A stretch of 64,000 bases of DNA from Gliomastix tumulicola (Eukaryota; Ascomycota; Sordariomycetes; Hypocreales; Bionectriaceae): the NCBI GenBank assembly GCA_001599755.1, contig BCHX01000001.1:124001-188000 (forward strand), in the 5' to 3' direction. Below the pieces are notes generated by a model. The model worked only from the letters and a program-made list of their open reading frames with translations. It did no database searches and had not been told where the DNA came from. The position numbers were made by a program, and so were the translations under genes. Shown in pieces: positions 1 through 11,424 of this stretch; position 1 is the stretch's first letter; each line of letters opens with the position of its first letter.

Positions 1-2904
1 GGTGGTAAGACCGTCCTCTTGAACAGATTGAACAACTGGATGCGTATCGGTTTTGGTCCAGCGAGGATGGCCCGCTCGGAGCACCTTGGTTTTGAGAACT
101 GCCTCAATTCCAGCACCGGGGACAACGTGGATGTCAGTAACTTCATCCGCGACCTTGTTGCTAATCGTAGAGCTTCTGAGGTGTTTATAGACAGCTGCAG
201 AAACAGGGTGTTTGCCGCCTGCGACCAGGATGCTCGTCATGGCAGCTGCGAGTTCCTGATCATCCGTGAGGTACTTCTCATCCACCACAATGAGGTTCGC
301 TTCGGTGATAGTGCCAGTCTTGTCAAAGACAATGTCGGTAGCCTTCCTTGCACGTTCGGTAGTCTCAGCCGACTTGATGATGACACCTCCTCGAGCAGCA
401 ATACCTCCAGCAACCACGAGGACCATTGGGACGGCAAGACCAAGTGCACAGGGACAGGCCACAGCTAGGGTAGCGACAAAGTACGTGACCGCCTCTAGAA
501 CGGCCTCACTGGTCCTGTAGTCACGGACTTCGAGGCCAACGGCAATCCAGACACCCAGAACAATCAGAGAGATGGTAGAGACTACGGGAACGAACCACCC
601 AGCAACTTTGTCTGCAAGATCCTGGATCTTGGGTTTGGCGTTGGCCGCCTCATCGACGAGACGCGCGATATCGGTAACTGTGTTCTTGCCAGGGAGGCGC
701 TCGAGATGGACGAGGACGGAACCGTCACCGTTGATGGTCCCTGCGACAACCGAGTCCCCGACTTTCTTGAGTACAGGCAGAGGCTCACCCGTAAGCATGG
801 ACTCGTCGATCTCAGTGAAGCCCTGGAGAATGGTGCCGTCGGTAGGCACACGAGAGTGCGGCAGCACCCTGAACTGGTCCCCGTACTGCAGGAGACGGGC
901 GTCGATCTCACGATCCTCCTTGCCGGCCTCCGCCAGGACGGCCGTAGTAGCCTGCATAGATCTGACAGAGACAGCGGCGATGGCCTTGACACGTGCAAAA
1001 GTGGCGATGAGCCTTCCAGCGAGAATCAGCGTGATGAGGAGGGTGCTTGTCTCGAAGAACTCGGACGTGCCAAAGGGCTTTCCGGCCATCTGGAAGCTAA
1101 AGGCGACGATGGAGTAGACGAAGGCGGCAGTGATGCTGATAACAACAAGCATATCCATCTCAACAGTGCGACTGTAGAAAAGAGTCGAGAGAGCAGGGCG
1201 GTAGAACTCGGGGACGGCAATGGCTTGAACAAGTGTTCCAAGCACGACTGAGACAATAGCTTTGGTCGTCTTGTTGGTGAGATCCTCGCCCCAGGCAAGC
1301 GTGACGACAGGAAGGGTGAAGAGAAGAGCGAGACCCGTCTTGACTGTCTGGTCCCAGAGTCTGCGACGCCCATTCTCCAGCTGAGGATCGGCCTCAGGGG
1401 GCGCAAGCCCTTCAATCTGGCTCTCGATCTTGCCGAACAAGACCCTTGCCCCAATCACAGTAGGGTCGTAAGCAAAACGAAGCGTCTTCTTGTCCCTCAA
1501 GAAGCAAACATCAGTCACACCCTCTGGGGCCGCCTCCCGAGCAAGTGCCTTGGCATTCTCACGGCAAATCACATCAAGGAAGTAGTCACCTCCGACCATG
1601 CGCGTGAGACGGAATCCGGATCCAGCGGCGGCGTGGCGCACTGCCTCATCGGGCGAGGTCAAATGGGTGTTGACGGTGAAGTCAGCGCGGCCGGCGATGA
1701 AGTTGACACGGGCCTGTGAGACGCCGTGAGTGGCAAGCAGAACGCGGGTCAACTTGTCGCCGCAGCTGGTGCAGTCCATTCCGGCAACGGCGATGGTGAC
1801 GATGTCGTGGTCAGCGGCTTTCTCGAGGTCGAAGTCCTGGTGGGTGCTCTGCACAGCGGCGTGAGAGTGGCCAGTGCAGCAGCCTTTGTCTGCATGGCCG
1901 TGTGCATGGCCGTGGTCGTCGTGATCATGGTCATGATCGTGGTCATGATCGTGGCCGTGATCGTGTCCGTGGTCGTGGTCGTGATCATGCTGATGGGCGT
2001 GGCCGTAGTGGCCCATCACCTCGGTCGCCCGGTCTTGGAAGGCCTTCTTCGTGTCCTTGACGCGCCTACGGACAAGGCCAGAAGTGGCTCCATGATGGTG
2101 GTGATGGCGACCTTGACGGTGATGGTGGTGAGGAGGCAAGTATCCCGTGGACAGTGCAGAGGCCGTCGTGGGCTTGCCAGCGCTACGAGGCGCCGCGACG
2201 GTGGCCTTGCTCTTCTCGGGCTTCTTGCAGCAGGCAGAGGAAGAGGAGAGGCCCTGGGAGACGACGCTGCGGCAGATGCAGCGGGCCTGCTCGATGTAGC
2301 TGCTGTACCTGTCAAATGCAGCACGCAGATGGGAGTTGCAGGCCGAGTCGGGGTGCTCGCCCGTGGCTCCGTGATCGTGAGGGTGGGCTTCATGATGCTC
2401 TGCACACTCAGCTCACGTCAGTTCGGGCGCGTTCAGTGATTGATTGATTGATTGATTGCCTGAATCACCATCCAAGACCTACCCTTGTCATCGTCATCGC
2501 AAGCTTTGGCACACTCCAGCGCCGCGGCGGTGAGGATGCATTTCTCTATGCACACGTGATGAGTACGGTCGCGACGCAAAATCAAGATGAAACGCCCTGG
2601 GCAAATGCCTACCGTCGCATCGCTCAACAGTCGAGCCACAGCAGGTGCTGCTCGCCTTAGAGCCAAGACTGGCCGTGTCGCCGTCGAGGTGGCCATGGCA
2701 GTCGTTATCGTCGCATGCATCGTCTACGGCGGTGCAGTTGTTATCGTCCTTGCAGCAGTCGTCGTCGACGCAGGCCGTCTCGGGCTTGCAGTCCTGCCCG
2801 TCACATCCACTCCCTCCTCCTCCTCCCTCAGCAGTCGCAGCTGCAGCTGGATCGTGGTCATGGTGGTGCTCAGAGGCACCGGGCTCTGAACGTTCGCCAG
2901 GCAT
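1..2904 (-). CDS. Heavy-metal P1B-type ATPase, PCA1/CrpA-like, 3' end beyond the left edge
   Basis: ATP-driven membrane pump for heavy-metal ions (Cu or Cd most likely). Proposed exons on the minus strand are 2613-2904, 2483-2545 and <1-2399, joined in phase by introns 2546-2612 and 2400-2482. The N-terminus is metal-ligand rich: an HHHDHD motif, a Cys-rich stretch spanning both introns, a poly-His patch and a long His-Asp repeat (1909-1995). An HMA domain follows with GMDCTSC near residue 325. The core shows MLTGEP (about 650), the membrane CPC motif in ACPCALGLAVPM (about 765) and the phosphorylation site FDKTGTIT (about 809). The ATP-binding C-terminal part lies outside the window. CPCALGL followed by GGVIIKSAE resembles the yeast Pca1/fungal CrpA group, so Cu/Cd export is inferred and the substrate is not proven. 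An upstream in-frame ATG at 2985 is possible but would add a poly-Lys leader. Confidence 0.9.
1909..1995 (-). repeat. His-Asp/Gly codon repeat inside the P-type ATPase
   Basis: Tandem CAC/CAT codons alternating with GAC/GAT/GGC on the minus strand encode an almost unbroken His-X series (HDHDHDHGHDHGHDHDHD and onward). It lies just before the HMA domain. Such stretches bind Zn/Cu/Ni in other metal transporters; here that role is inferred. Confidence 0.85.
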
Positions 2905-4340
2905 CGTGGTTGAAATGAAGTCGCAGTTGTTTTTGTTCCTTTTTTTTTTTGGTGTTTGGGGTTCTCTAATGATGAAAGCTATCAATAATTCGATGAGGTG
3001 TTTGCAGAACGAAGGGAAGAAAGGGTCTCGGGAGATCGTGGGATCTGTGCAATCTTAAGACAGATGCTTGCTTGTTTGGGGCCTGAATCCCGGGCACGAG
3101 AGAGACTGCCACTGATCCAGAGATGCCCCTGAATGGTCTAGCGAGGTAGGTACTGCCCGCAGTAAACAGAGTGCAGAGATACAGTTCCCACTAGCAGGCG
3201 CCGGGTAACGGCTATTGAGATGGAATTTCAGGCCTTGACGGGTAGGACAAGTTCCGGCTAGAACCTTCTTTCTCGGAAGCTAACAGTGGGGCGTCGTACG
3301 ATGCCGGGGCAGTTGAGCAGAGAAGTAGAGAAGCAGTGAAGCAGTGACACAGTGTGTTACCAGGCCTGGCTTGTACGTGTCCTACCCAGCTTCATCAATG
3401 TCTTCACCAATGTCTTCCAGCCCAGGGCTTTGAGCTTCCTCACCGACCATGATATGTCTCGGCCTTATATATTTTGCTCCCGTAGCCCCGAGTGCGTGTG
3501 GGAGCATGTCCGTGTGTTCCACCAACTGTCAGCGCTGAAGGGCAATGACCCCAGAGACGCAAGACCCCTGGGGACTGCAGGGGTACATTGAGCACCTCGC
3601 CAGCTCATCGACCAGCCTACGTCTGTAAGGAACCTCCTGGGGATCCCTTACCACGTCACAGCCAAGCTTTACCTGTCAAAAGAAACCCACAAGCGAACCG
3701 ACTGGTCATTTGACGTGGCCGTTACACAGTGACCGTTACACAAGCAAGGACATTCACTGTGTCACTCTAATTTTGCTCCGTCTTGGCCACAGTCGGGAAA
3801 GCAATTTAATAAAATTCCATCCCCCATTATCTTCTAACAACCAGTCATACGCTTGTCTCCTTCGCAGCCAGCTACTTGGCAATGGCTTGAATTGGGTTCA
3901 GGACAATAAAGGAACCACGTGGCTGTCAAGCCCTGTTGATTGGAAGCACGGCTTGCAGGAATTTTGACGGTCATTTCGAGTAATTTTAGAAAGCGTAAAC
4001 AGGTGATCCCAATGCTTTCTGCCCAGTCCAAATACCTAACTATAAATATGCGTTGATATGCTCAAGAACTGCACAATGAAATTCGCCATTCAGCATGTGC
4101 AACCTAGAGGCGCCTTATCTAAGCAAGATAACGACGAGGCCATTGCCTTCCCATACAGCGCAGAAACGATTTGCTGTGCCAATACTGGGCCAAGAGGAAG
4201 CAAGAATGTGAACATATAACGCAACAATGTCTAGGTCCACGATTTACTAAGATGAAATACTAACAGCTATCAACACAACGTTCCCCATCTCCCCCATATC
4301 GTTCTCCGAAACATACACAAATCCGCCTATCCTCGATTCT
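2905..4340. other. Intergenic region between the metal pump and the SDR gene
   Basis: About 1.4 kb holding the promoter side of the P-type ATPase and the 3' side of the SDR. Only short ORFs without family motifs or plausible splice structure were seen. A T-run lies at about 2939-2950. No RNA gene or mobile element was recognised. Confidence 0.5.
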
Positions 4341-5342
4341 CTATGCCGCCTCTTGAAAGCCCACCAGAGCCAGGGAGTCTTCCCACAGGCGAAGTTCGCC
4401 CTCTGGGTTGTAGGCATGATCTCGATGAGCAGTCCCGGAGGTATCATTGGGGTCATTGCCGAGCTTGGCCACCGAGCAATTCGCGAGGTACTTGCCGCCA
4501 ATATCCTCCACATCAGTTCCCACAGCCGCCCAGACCGTCGTAGCCGCCCCTTGACCAGGGCTCTTCCAGTATCGAGCCAACCCGTCATCGCTCAACAAGG
4601 CCTGAATCTGCTCATCCGACATGTACCTCGCCAGGCCAGTCTTGATGACACCGGGGTGGACGCTGGCAGCATGCAAGCCCTTGGATCCGTAGCGCCGCTC
4701 AATCTCATTCGCCATGTAGATGTTGGCCGTCTTCGACTGCGCGTACGAAGCGTAGGGGCTGTACTCGCTGCGCTCAAAGTTGTAGTTGCCCGACTCGTTC
4801 ACGCCGCCCCGACGATGGGCATCGGAGCTGAGGTTGACGACTCGGGACGGAAACTCGGGGGTGCTGCCAGCCAGGAGGGCTGGCTTGAGAAGCTGGAAGA
4901 GCAAGAAATGCGACAGATGGTTTGTGGCAAACTGGAGCTCGTAGCCATCCTTGCTGCGCTCCAGCTCGGGGACGTTCATGATTCCAGCATTGTTGACGAG
5001 TATGTTGATCTTGTCCGTCTTGGTGAGGATCGCTTTGGCCGCTTCTCGAACACTCTCCAAGGACGAGTGGTCGATGTTCACAAACTCCATCCGGTCGGGG
5101 TCGAAGAAGTCCTTCAGTGCCTCCCGAGCCTTGTCAAGGCTCCGCACGGGAAGGATCAGCCTGAGACCTGTCTCGGCAAGAGCACGTGCTGTCTCAACGC
5201 CGATGCCGGAAGATGAACCGGTTAAGACAGCGACTTTCCCGGCGAGCTTGCCTTCGAGGCCGTTGTCCTTGATGATCTGCAGTGCGGTAGGTCGAGCATC
5301 GTCCGGGCCTGTAGGCTCAGCGTGTTCCTTTTCGTACGGCAT
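4341..5342 (-). CDS. Short-chain dehydrogenase/reductase (retinol-dehydrogenase/WWOX-like)
   Basis: NAD(P)-dependent oxidoreductase of 333 residues, single exon. The Rossmann cofactor motif TGSSSGIG is at residues 41-48 and NNAG at 117-120. The catalytic Ser is in LSSDAH (172/173), and Tyr200 and Lys204 form YAQSK. There is no signal peptide or membrane segment, so it is probably cytosolic. Length and motif spacing match fungal proteins annotated as retinol dehydrogenase or WW-domain oxidoreductase-like. The substrate cannot be read from sequence. No biosynthetic neighbours were found; the adjacent gene is a divergent regulator. The start at 5342 gives a normal N-terminal extension before the Rossmann fold. 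Confidence 0.92.
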   Translation of the reverse strand: MPYEKEHAEPTGPDDARPTALQIIKDNGLEGKLAGKVAVLTGSSSGIGVETARALAETGLRLILPVRSLDKAREALKDFFDPDRMEFVNIDHSSLESVREAAKAILTKTDKINILVNNAGIMNVPELERSKDGYELQFATNHLSHFLLFQLLKPALLAGSTPEFPSRVVNLSSDAHRRGGVNESGNYNFERSEYSPYASYAQSKTANIYMANEIERRYGSKGLHAASVHPGVIKTGLARYMSDEQIQALLSDDGLARYWKSPGQGAATTVWAAVGTDVEDIGGKYLANCSVAKLGNDPNDTSGTAHRDHAYNPEGELRLWEDSLALVGFQEAA

Positions 5343-6116
5343 GTTGGTATGTGAGAGACGTGGGCTGCGTAAATCGAAGGTATGTTGATGTTGATGTTGG
5401 TGATGATGTTGATGTTGATGTTGAACTGATCAGGATGCTTCAGGAGCTTGAGAGTGAGGATAATGCTTCATTTATAGACACTCAGCCAGAGGCTGCGATG
5501 CAACCGCTCAAGAATCTTCCACGGCTTCATCAGTATCGCCGCGCTCGCCGCGCGCGCCGAGGTGTGCACCAGGCACAAGCATCGATGACATGTTCTCCAG
5601 AAGCAGCCTAGCCGAGGGTGGCTGCGCCGGCCGTACCACTCTGACTGCAGCGGTGAATCAGCTTCATGGCGACCCCGAAGCTCAACTTACATATCCCGTC
5701 TCGATCATTGAGCGGCCGAAAGCGAGATCTCAGGCGTCCTCTGAGAGATGCCTGATGCCGATGATGGAGGGTGTGAGATGATTACCAATCGTGATGACAA
5801 TTTTCCCGTATACGGTTTAGCTCGTGCTCCAAGACTCGCATTCGGGAGAGCCACTCTTTAAGTCCTCGCTCTTCGGCCGTCGGACTCGGTTCAGGCAGAT
5901 TGATTCATCTTCTTGCCTACTTACCTCAACGATAAATCGACATCCAACATCCACCCGGAATTGGCAATTTTGTCATCTTGAATACTGCTCTCCCTTCCAT
6001 ACTAGACCCAGCCTCAACTGACATTGCTGCTGTTCATCTCAGACTGTCGTACTCCTCCGCCCGGCAATACCGCTCCAGCGCGACCGCCAAGTCCGGCCGG
6101 GTCAATACCGCACAGC
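5343..6116. other. Divergent intergenic region, SDR and bZIP-like gene
   Basis: This 774-bp stretch separates divergently transcribed genes and so should hold both promoters. It contains a hexamer repeat immediately upstream of the SDR start and pyrimidine-rich sequence before the bZIP start. No additional coding signal was seen. Confidence 0.5.
5383..5424. repeat. TGATGT-type short tandem repeat
   Basis: Near-perfect hexamer/trimer repeat (TTGATG and TGATGT units) about 45-80 bp upstream of the SDR start codon, in its likely 5' leader. Confidence 0.85.
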
Positions 6117-7226
6117 ATGGCTCCCCAGAAAGAAGACGAGACGGCCGAAGACTTGAAGAAGCGGAGAAGAATCCAGAACCGTGTGAATCAGAGGGCCCGT
6201 AGTAAGTACATGATAATGAGCATGTCCACATGATACACATAGAATTCATCAGACAGCGGACAGAGCGCAGCTAATCATGGGTGAAATGAAGGACAACGCA
6301 TAAAACACAAGGACGGCCAGTGTGATGATGCACCGGCCGGCGAGGACCAGCAATCATACCAGATTCAACGTTGGCGACTAGACGAGGAATGGCCTGAAGA
6401 CGACAAGAGGAGTGAGTGCAACGCTCAACCGTCCAACGTCGTCTCGAGGAAGCCCGCTGCGCTTCCTCCCTGGAGCTGCGGCCAAGACTGGGACCCCAAG
6501 TCTCCCATCAGTCTCGGGACCCAATGCGCCTACCGAGCCAGCCAAGTCTACAAGTTCAAGGCAGCGCTCTCATCAGACCACGCCCTGATCGACCTCATCC
6601 ACTACAATGTCTTCTTCAGTCTGTTCCACAACAAGTCGCTGCTCGAGGAAGCGGCCATGTTCTTCACGCCCGGGCGCAGTGCTGATGAGCCGTGGGTTCC
6701 CTTCGTCGGTGAAGCGTATCCTGGCCGTGCTGCCATCATGCCCACGGCACCACGAGAGATGCCGCTCTCCCTCAGGCCGACGCCGCTGCAGATGGCCACC
6801 GTCCACGCCACCTGGATCAATCTCGTGCCATTCCCCCAGATGCGAGACAATCTCATCATCTGCGAGGAGGTCTTTGATCACGAAGACTTCGTCCACGACG
6901 TTGTCGGCGACTTCATCGACTCCTCCTTCTTCTCTCATCCGGGCCGCATCCCAGGCACGAGCTGCCAGACGCCCCAACCGCGGCAGGCAAAGAAGAAGAA
7001 GAAGAAGCAGCAGCAGCAGCAGAAAGAGAAGCGAACGGAGAATGGGATGATCCTCTGGGGCCAACCGCACGACGTCGCCAACTGGGAAGTGACAAAGGAG
7101 TTTATCAGGAGATGGGGTTGGACTCTCAAGGGATGCGACGATTTGATAGTGGCGAGCAATCGTTGGCGAGTGAAGCGAGGCGAGCCTCCTCTGGCACTTC
7201 CTTCGGCGTTGCCATCGACTGCATAG
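6117..7226 (+). CDS. bZIP-like transcription factor with DUF3425 domain
   Basis: Predicted nuclear regulator of 339 residues. Exons are 6117-6201 and 6292-7226; the 90-nt intron (gtaagt donor, ctaat branch, aag acceptor) splits an Arg codon inside the basic region. After splicing, residues about 12-35 read LKKRRRIQNRVNQRARRQR, a bZIP-type basic region without a clear long leucine zipper. The C-terminal half carries DUF3425 signatures: PTPLQM, WINLVPFPQMRDNLI, ILWGQPHDVANWEV and FIRRWGWTLKGCDDLI. A KKKKKKQQQQQ run interrupts the domain near residues 260-275. Members of this fungal family often regulate stress or secondary metabolism, but the target is unknown here. Confidence 0.9.
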
Positions 7227-7853
7227 GTCAGGTCTCGCTGGGCTCCAGGCGAGTCTCAAATCTGCCCCCTCCTTCACAGCTCCGGGCTCCTGTGCGGCAA
7301 ATATCCGATGGGTTTCCGACGGGTTTGGGGTTTACCATGAGAGCTTGTGGACATCATGGACGAGTCCCCTTTCTTAAATACCTCCCTCAGACGACCCTGG
7401 CTGATCGCGCCATGCAGAGTGGGAAGGTCATTTCGAGAAATACGAGGTTGTGAACCCCTGTTGGGAGGGGTGGATTCAAAGCTACAGCTCGCCTTTATTA
7501 ATAGCGGTCCTCTGTATGGCTCAGATTTCCCCCCTAAATCTGGCGAATCCGGGATTCCAGGCCAAGCATCCTTCTTCTCAGCTGCCCGATACGGGGTCAC
7601 GGCATTTCACTTGATATCCATCTCGGTACACACTCTTGGAATACGAGAGCATGTTGGCTATAAGCGCACGAACCAGCCCAGACATTTTGGAGTGGGGGTC
7701 AGGGTTCAAGATAAAACGAGGAGCCAGTTTCTGCATTCTCATCAGAGGCAGAGCTTTGCCAGGGGGTACTGGCCGGAGTCATTCTGTGTGTTTTTGCACA
7801 TGAAAATACCATTCTTCTCTATTTCAAGCAATCTCTCCCGCAAGGCGCCCATC
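7227..7853. other. Intergenic region upstream of the peroxidase
   Basis: This 627-bp gap contains the peroxidase promoter and the bZIP 3' end. A reading frame runs open from about 7347 into the peroxidase first exon, but its translation upstream of 7854 shows no secretion signal or peroxidase motif, so it is treated as leader. Confidence 0.5.
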
Positions 7854-9553
7854 ATGTTGTTAGAACTGGCTACAGCGTCCCTCGTCTCGGCACAGCTCTC
7901 GAGTGCTGAATATGTGTGGCCTTCCAAGCAAGACTTCATCGAAGATATGTATGCCATGCAGTCTGGATACATCCGATTCGGCTTCACAGACTGTCAGTGG
8001 CCGCACTCTCTTTTTGATCCCGCCAGAACCCAGCTATTGACCTCATGACAGTGGTCGTGCCCTGCAGTTTCGGTTCAAACGTCGTCGGCAAACAAAACTC
8101 GGCAGAATGGGTTCGGACGGTCTTCCACGACGCCATCACTCATGACAAGGTGACTGGTCTCGGAGGCCTGGATGCTTCCATCATGTTTGAAACTCACCGC
8201 GAGGAAAACACGGGAGACGCCTTCAACAACACCATGTCCGAGGCACACGAGTTCGTCAGTCCCAGTGCCAGTGGTGCAGACATGCTGGCTCTTGGCCTCG
8301 TGGCATCAGTGGCCGCCTGCGGAGGACCCAGGATTCCTCTACGGACGGGCCGCATCGATGCCACTGAGGCTGGTCCTCCCGGCGTCCCGAAGCCTGATCA
8401 CACGCTCGAGAGCACTATCGACACCTTTGCCCGGGCTGGTTTTGACAGGTCAGATATGATCGCTCTTGTTGCGTGCGGCCATACCCTCGGCGGCGTCCAC
8501 AGCGTTAACTTCCCCGACATCACCGGCGGAGAGCCAAGTCCCTCGAACAAGAAGTCCTTCGACCAGAGTCCTAGCTCCTTCAACTCGGATGTAGCCGTGG
8601 AGTACCTCGAGGGTGATGGCGTCAACCCTCTCGTGTTCGGACACAACGACACCACCAACTCGGACAAGCGGATCTTTGCATCCGACGGCAACAGCACCAT
8701 CTCGAAGATGAGGGACCCCGAGGCGTTTTCAGCACTCTGCGGAGATGTATTTGAGCGGCTGGTGAACACTGTGCCCTCGACAGTCGAGCTCTCTGAGCCT
8801 ATCGTGCTGGTTGACGTGAAGCCGTATGTCAACAGATACGAGGTCATCTCTGCGGAGAACACGACGTCCATCGCATTCGAGGGACGCGTCCGTGTCCGTA
8901 CTAGCAGCGACACGGGATACAATGACGAGACGCTTGCTGTATTCCTCGACTTGAAGCATCGCAAGGGCGGAAATCAGCGCGTGGAGGCTGTCAGGGCGCG
9001 GTTCCGCGGCGGTCAGTCCTTTGGATTCTACAATGAGGTCTTCACATGGTACGAGTTCGCCACTGAGCTCGACGCTGATGCCGGCCTCCAGAGCTTTGAT
9101 ATACATCTGGTCGAGGACGCCAACGGAAACGGGACGAAGGTGTTCGACAATGCAGGCACAGGCGGCTATGGTGTGAATGACGGGCTCTTGTTCCAGCAGA
9201 CGAAGTCGTGTCTAGACACGACAGCCCACGGCAGCACAGGAAACTTCACTCTAGAGGTGCAAGCCGCCGTGCGAAAGGACCTACTACGAGACAGCAATGC
9301 GGCCCCTGTGCTGCAATACGCACATCGTGTCTCACAGCAAGGTGCCGTGTTTCCAAGAATCTCAATCGAGGCCAAGAAGATGGTGCCGCAGCCCTCGGAG
9401 AACAGTCTCTACAGCGCATTTTCCGTGTCGATTCCTGTCAATCCAGCAGCGGGGAGTTCGACTTTTGAGATTGAACTCGCAGCAGAGGGCCAGGTTTTGC
9501 GGTCCGGCTTTCACAGGACCAATCAACTTACAAGCGGAGATTGCAGCGCTTGA
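7854..9553 (+). CDS. Secreted class II-like haem peroxidase (WSC-peroxidase family, WSC absent)
   Basis: Extracellular haem peroxidase of 546 residues. Exons are 7854-7992 and 8052-9553; the 59-nt intron has a gtcagt donor and acag acceptor. Splicing restores YIRFGFTD-LVVPCSFGSN. The N-terminus MLLELATASLVSAQ is a short signal peptide. Distal haem residues Arg68 and His72 are in AEWVRTVFHD, and the proximal His is about residue 190 in ACGHTLGGVH. RIDATEAGPPGVP is also characteristic. Relatives with the same core often carry C-terminal WSC carbohydrate-binding domains. This protein instead ends in a beta-rich tail with no WSC cysteine pattern. The oxidation substrate is unknown. The start was chosen for the signal peptide. 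Confidence 0.92.
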
Positions 9554-11424
9554 CAGAGAAAAAATGCACATGATAACTTAACGTTAGACTTGAATATATC
9601 ATAAACGCCGGATAATAAAGCTCATGTTTGGCGGCGTTTTGTCCTCGAGGAGAACATACGGTCCTTCAGTCGTGGCTGTGGCTGAGCTGAGCCAGCCGAG
9701 GCTTCAGGGGACGCTGGGCCATATTCGCTCGGTGCTCCCGTGCTGTGTCCCACCTGTCAGCAGGGGATTATAGAGCGTCCCAGCGCTGATGTCAGCCTAA
9801 GCACGCTCGTTCTCACAGCGATGGAATGCGCGGGCAGCGGTCGTTATGAGAGTGGCACGAACTGCAATTGACAGAGCCTATAGAGCATGCCGTCGCATCG
9901 GAGACACACAGAGTGCAGACACCCAGTAATTTCAATGTCATTTATGCCTCCGTAGAAGATAGAGAGCCAGTCAATTGGGGCCACTGCCTGGGTAAGAAGC
10001 AGGAGGAGGACTCACTCCAACAAATACCCGTCACCAAAAGATTTATGTAGACAAGTTTCTCGCCTCTCCATGCCACATTACAACAGTCGAAAGGAATAAA
10101 AGATCATTTTTTCTTGCCAACAAGCCAGCATTTAGTCTGCTGAGGTAGAGCATCACCTGACGCGTGCTCGCCTCTGCCGGGCCTAAAATCTCACGCCCAA
10201 GCCACACAAGCCACCCCAAAAGTAGCACCAGCCATGCGCCCGCAAAGGATCGCCAAAGCAGCCCTGGTCGGCCGGCGGTGGCGTTTATTTCCATCCCGGA
10301 TCTTCATGCGGTGCGGCGATCCATGTTAACCGCCGGACCCTGACGACCTTGAAATAGTTCTCACGAGATCCAAGGTCCGAGGAAACGTAAGCCGGCCGCT
10401 CACTTGGTTGCGTCCGGGAGTCATAGGGCTGATTTGGCTGTGATTAAGGTGACCGGAGGCACAAGGAGCCGGCCGTGGCAAGGGCGTGTAAGGCATTCTT
10501 GGGCCTGATGCTGCTGCCGTCAAAACATATCGTAGCCCGTTGAACAGCCCAAAAAGGACCAGCTATCAATGGATGGTATCAACATAATTCCTCTGTTCCC
10601 TCAACTCGTCTGCATTCAAGCACAAACCCAATCCCGGCTTAAGATCAACATCGAAAAGAGAAAACAGGCTTTCTTCTGCATGACCCTCCCACACACCCAA
10701 AGGGCTGGTCACACGACTCATCACAACCATCACCCGAAAGTCGATGCTTAACTGCTGATATAGAATCCAACTTGAGAAAGTCTAAGTTTGTCAATGTGTC
10801 TCCGGCGACGCAGCAAACACCCTGATAACTCTCGATTCCCTCCCGGAGTTTAGACGCATCCGACGGGCGCCCGTTGCAACGCGATACTAGGAGATGGTCA
10901 CCCCTATTTCCTTCTTGAACCCGCTGGTATTATGAGAAACGCAGTGTATCAAGAGAAGGTTTGAGGAAACCAGGGTCTTGATTATCAAGCCCACGAGGCG
11001 GCTCCTCCCCCCCGGCGTTCTAGACACTTCTCGTTTTGTGGTCTATATGAGGTCCTCCGACACCTCCGGAAGCCGACAACGTGGTAGTTACGCACCTAGA
11101 ATCCAGGTAAGCGAGCATTCTCCTGACCGTTATCGAGGTTATTTCCACTAGACTTTTTTTGGAATTAAGTCGTTCGTCCCTCTTACCATCCATCCACCAG
11201 CCGGTAACTCTAAGACAAGTGCCGGCTGCTTGCTTACACGTTGACCCCCTTTACAAATAGCCCTTCCTATGCCTTCACCTCCCCTTTTATGAATTCCCTA
11301 CCCTCCTTTTTCTCCTCTATTCACGACACATACAATGAAGAAGACGGTCAAGACAAAACTGTCCTTCCTCAAGGCTGGCATTGTCCGCCCCAGATAGACC
11401 AAAGACAAGACAGACCGTTCGTTC
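9554..11424. other. Long intergenic region
   Basis: About 1.9 kb with no convincing gene. AATAAA-like sequence near 9613 could serve peroxidase polyadenylation. A TATATGA-like element near 11043 and CT-rich sequence from about 11170 may belong to the downstream orphan gene. An 83-residue hydrophobic ORF on the minus strand (10043-10294) has no recognisable features. Confidence 0.45.

Noticed and set aside
4353..5216. 287-codon plus-strand ORF opposite the SDR
   Set aside because: No motif on this strand; the SDR motifs are complete on the minus strand.
10043..10294. 83-codon hydrophobic ORF on the minus strand
   Set aside because: One possible membrane segment only; no start context, codon bias or homology recognised.
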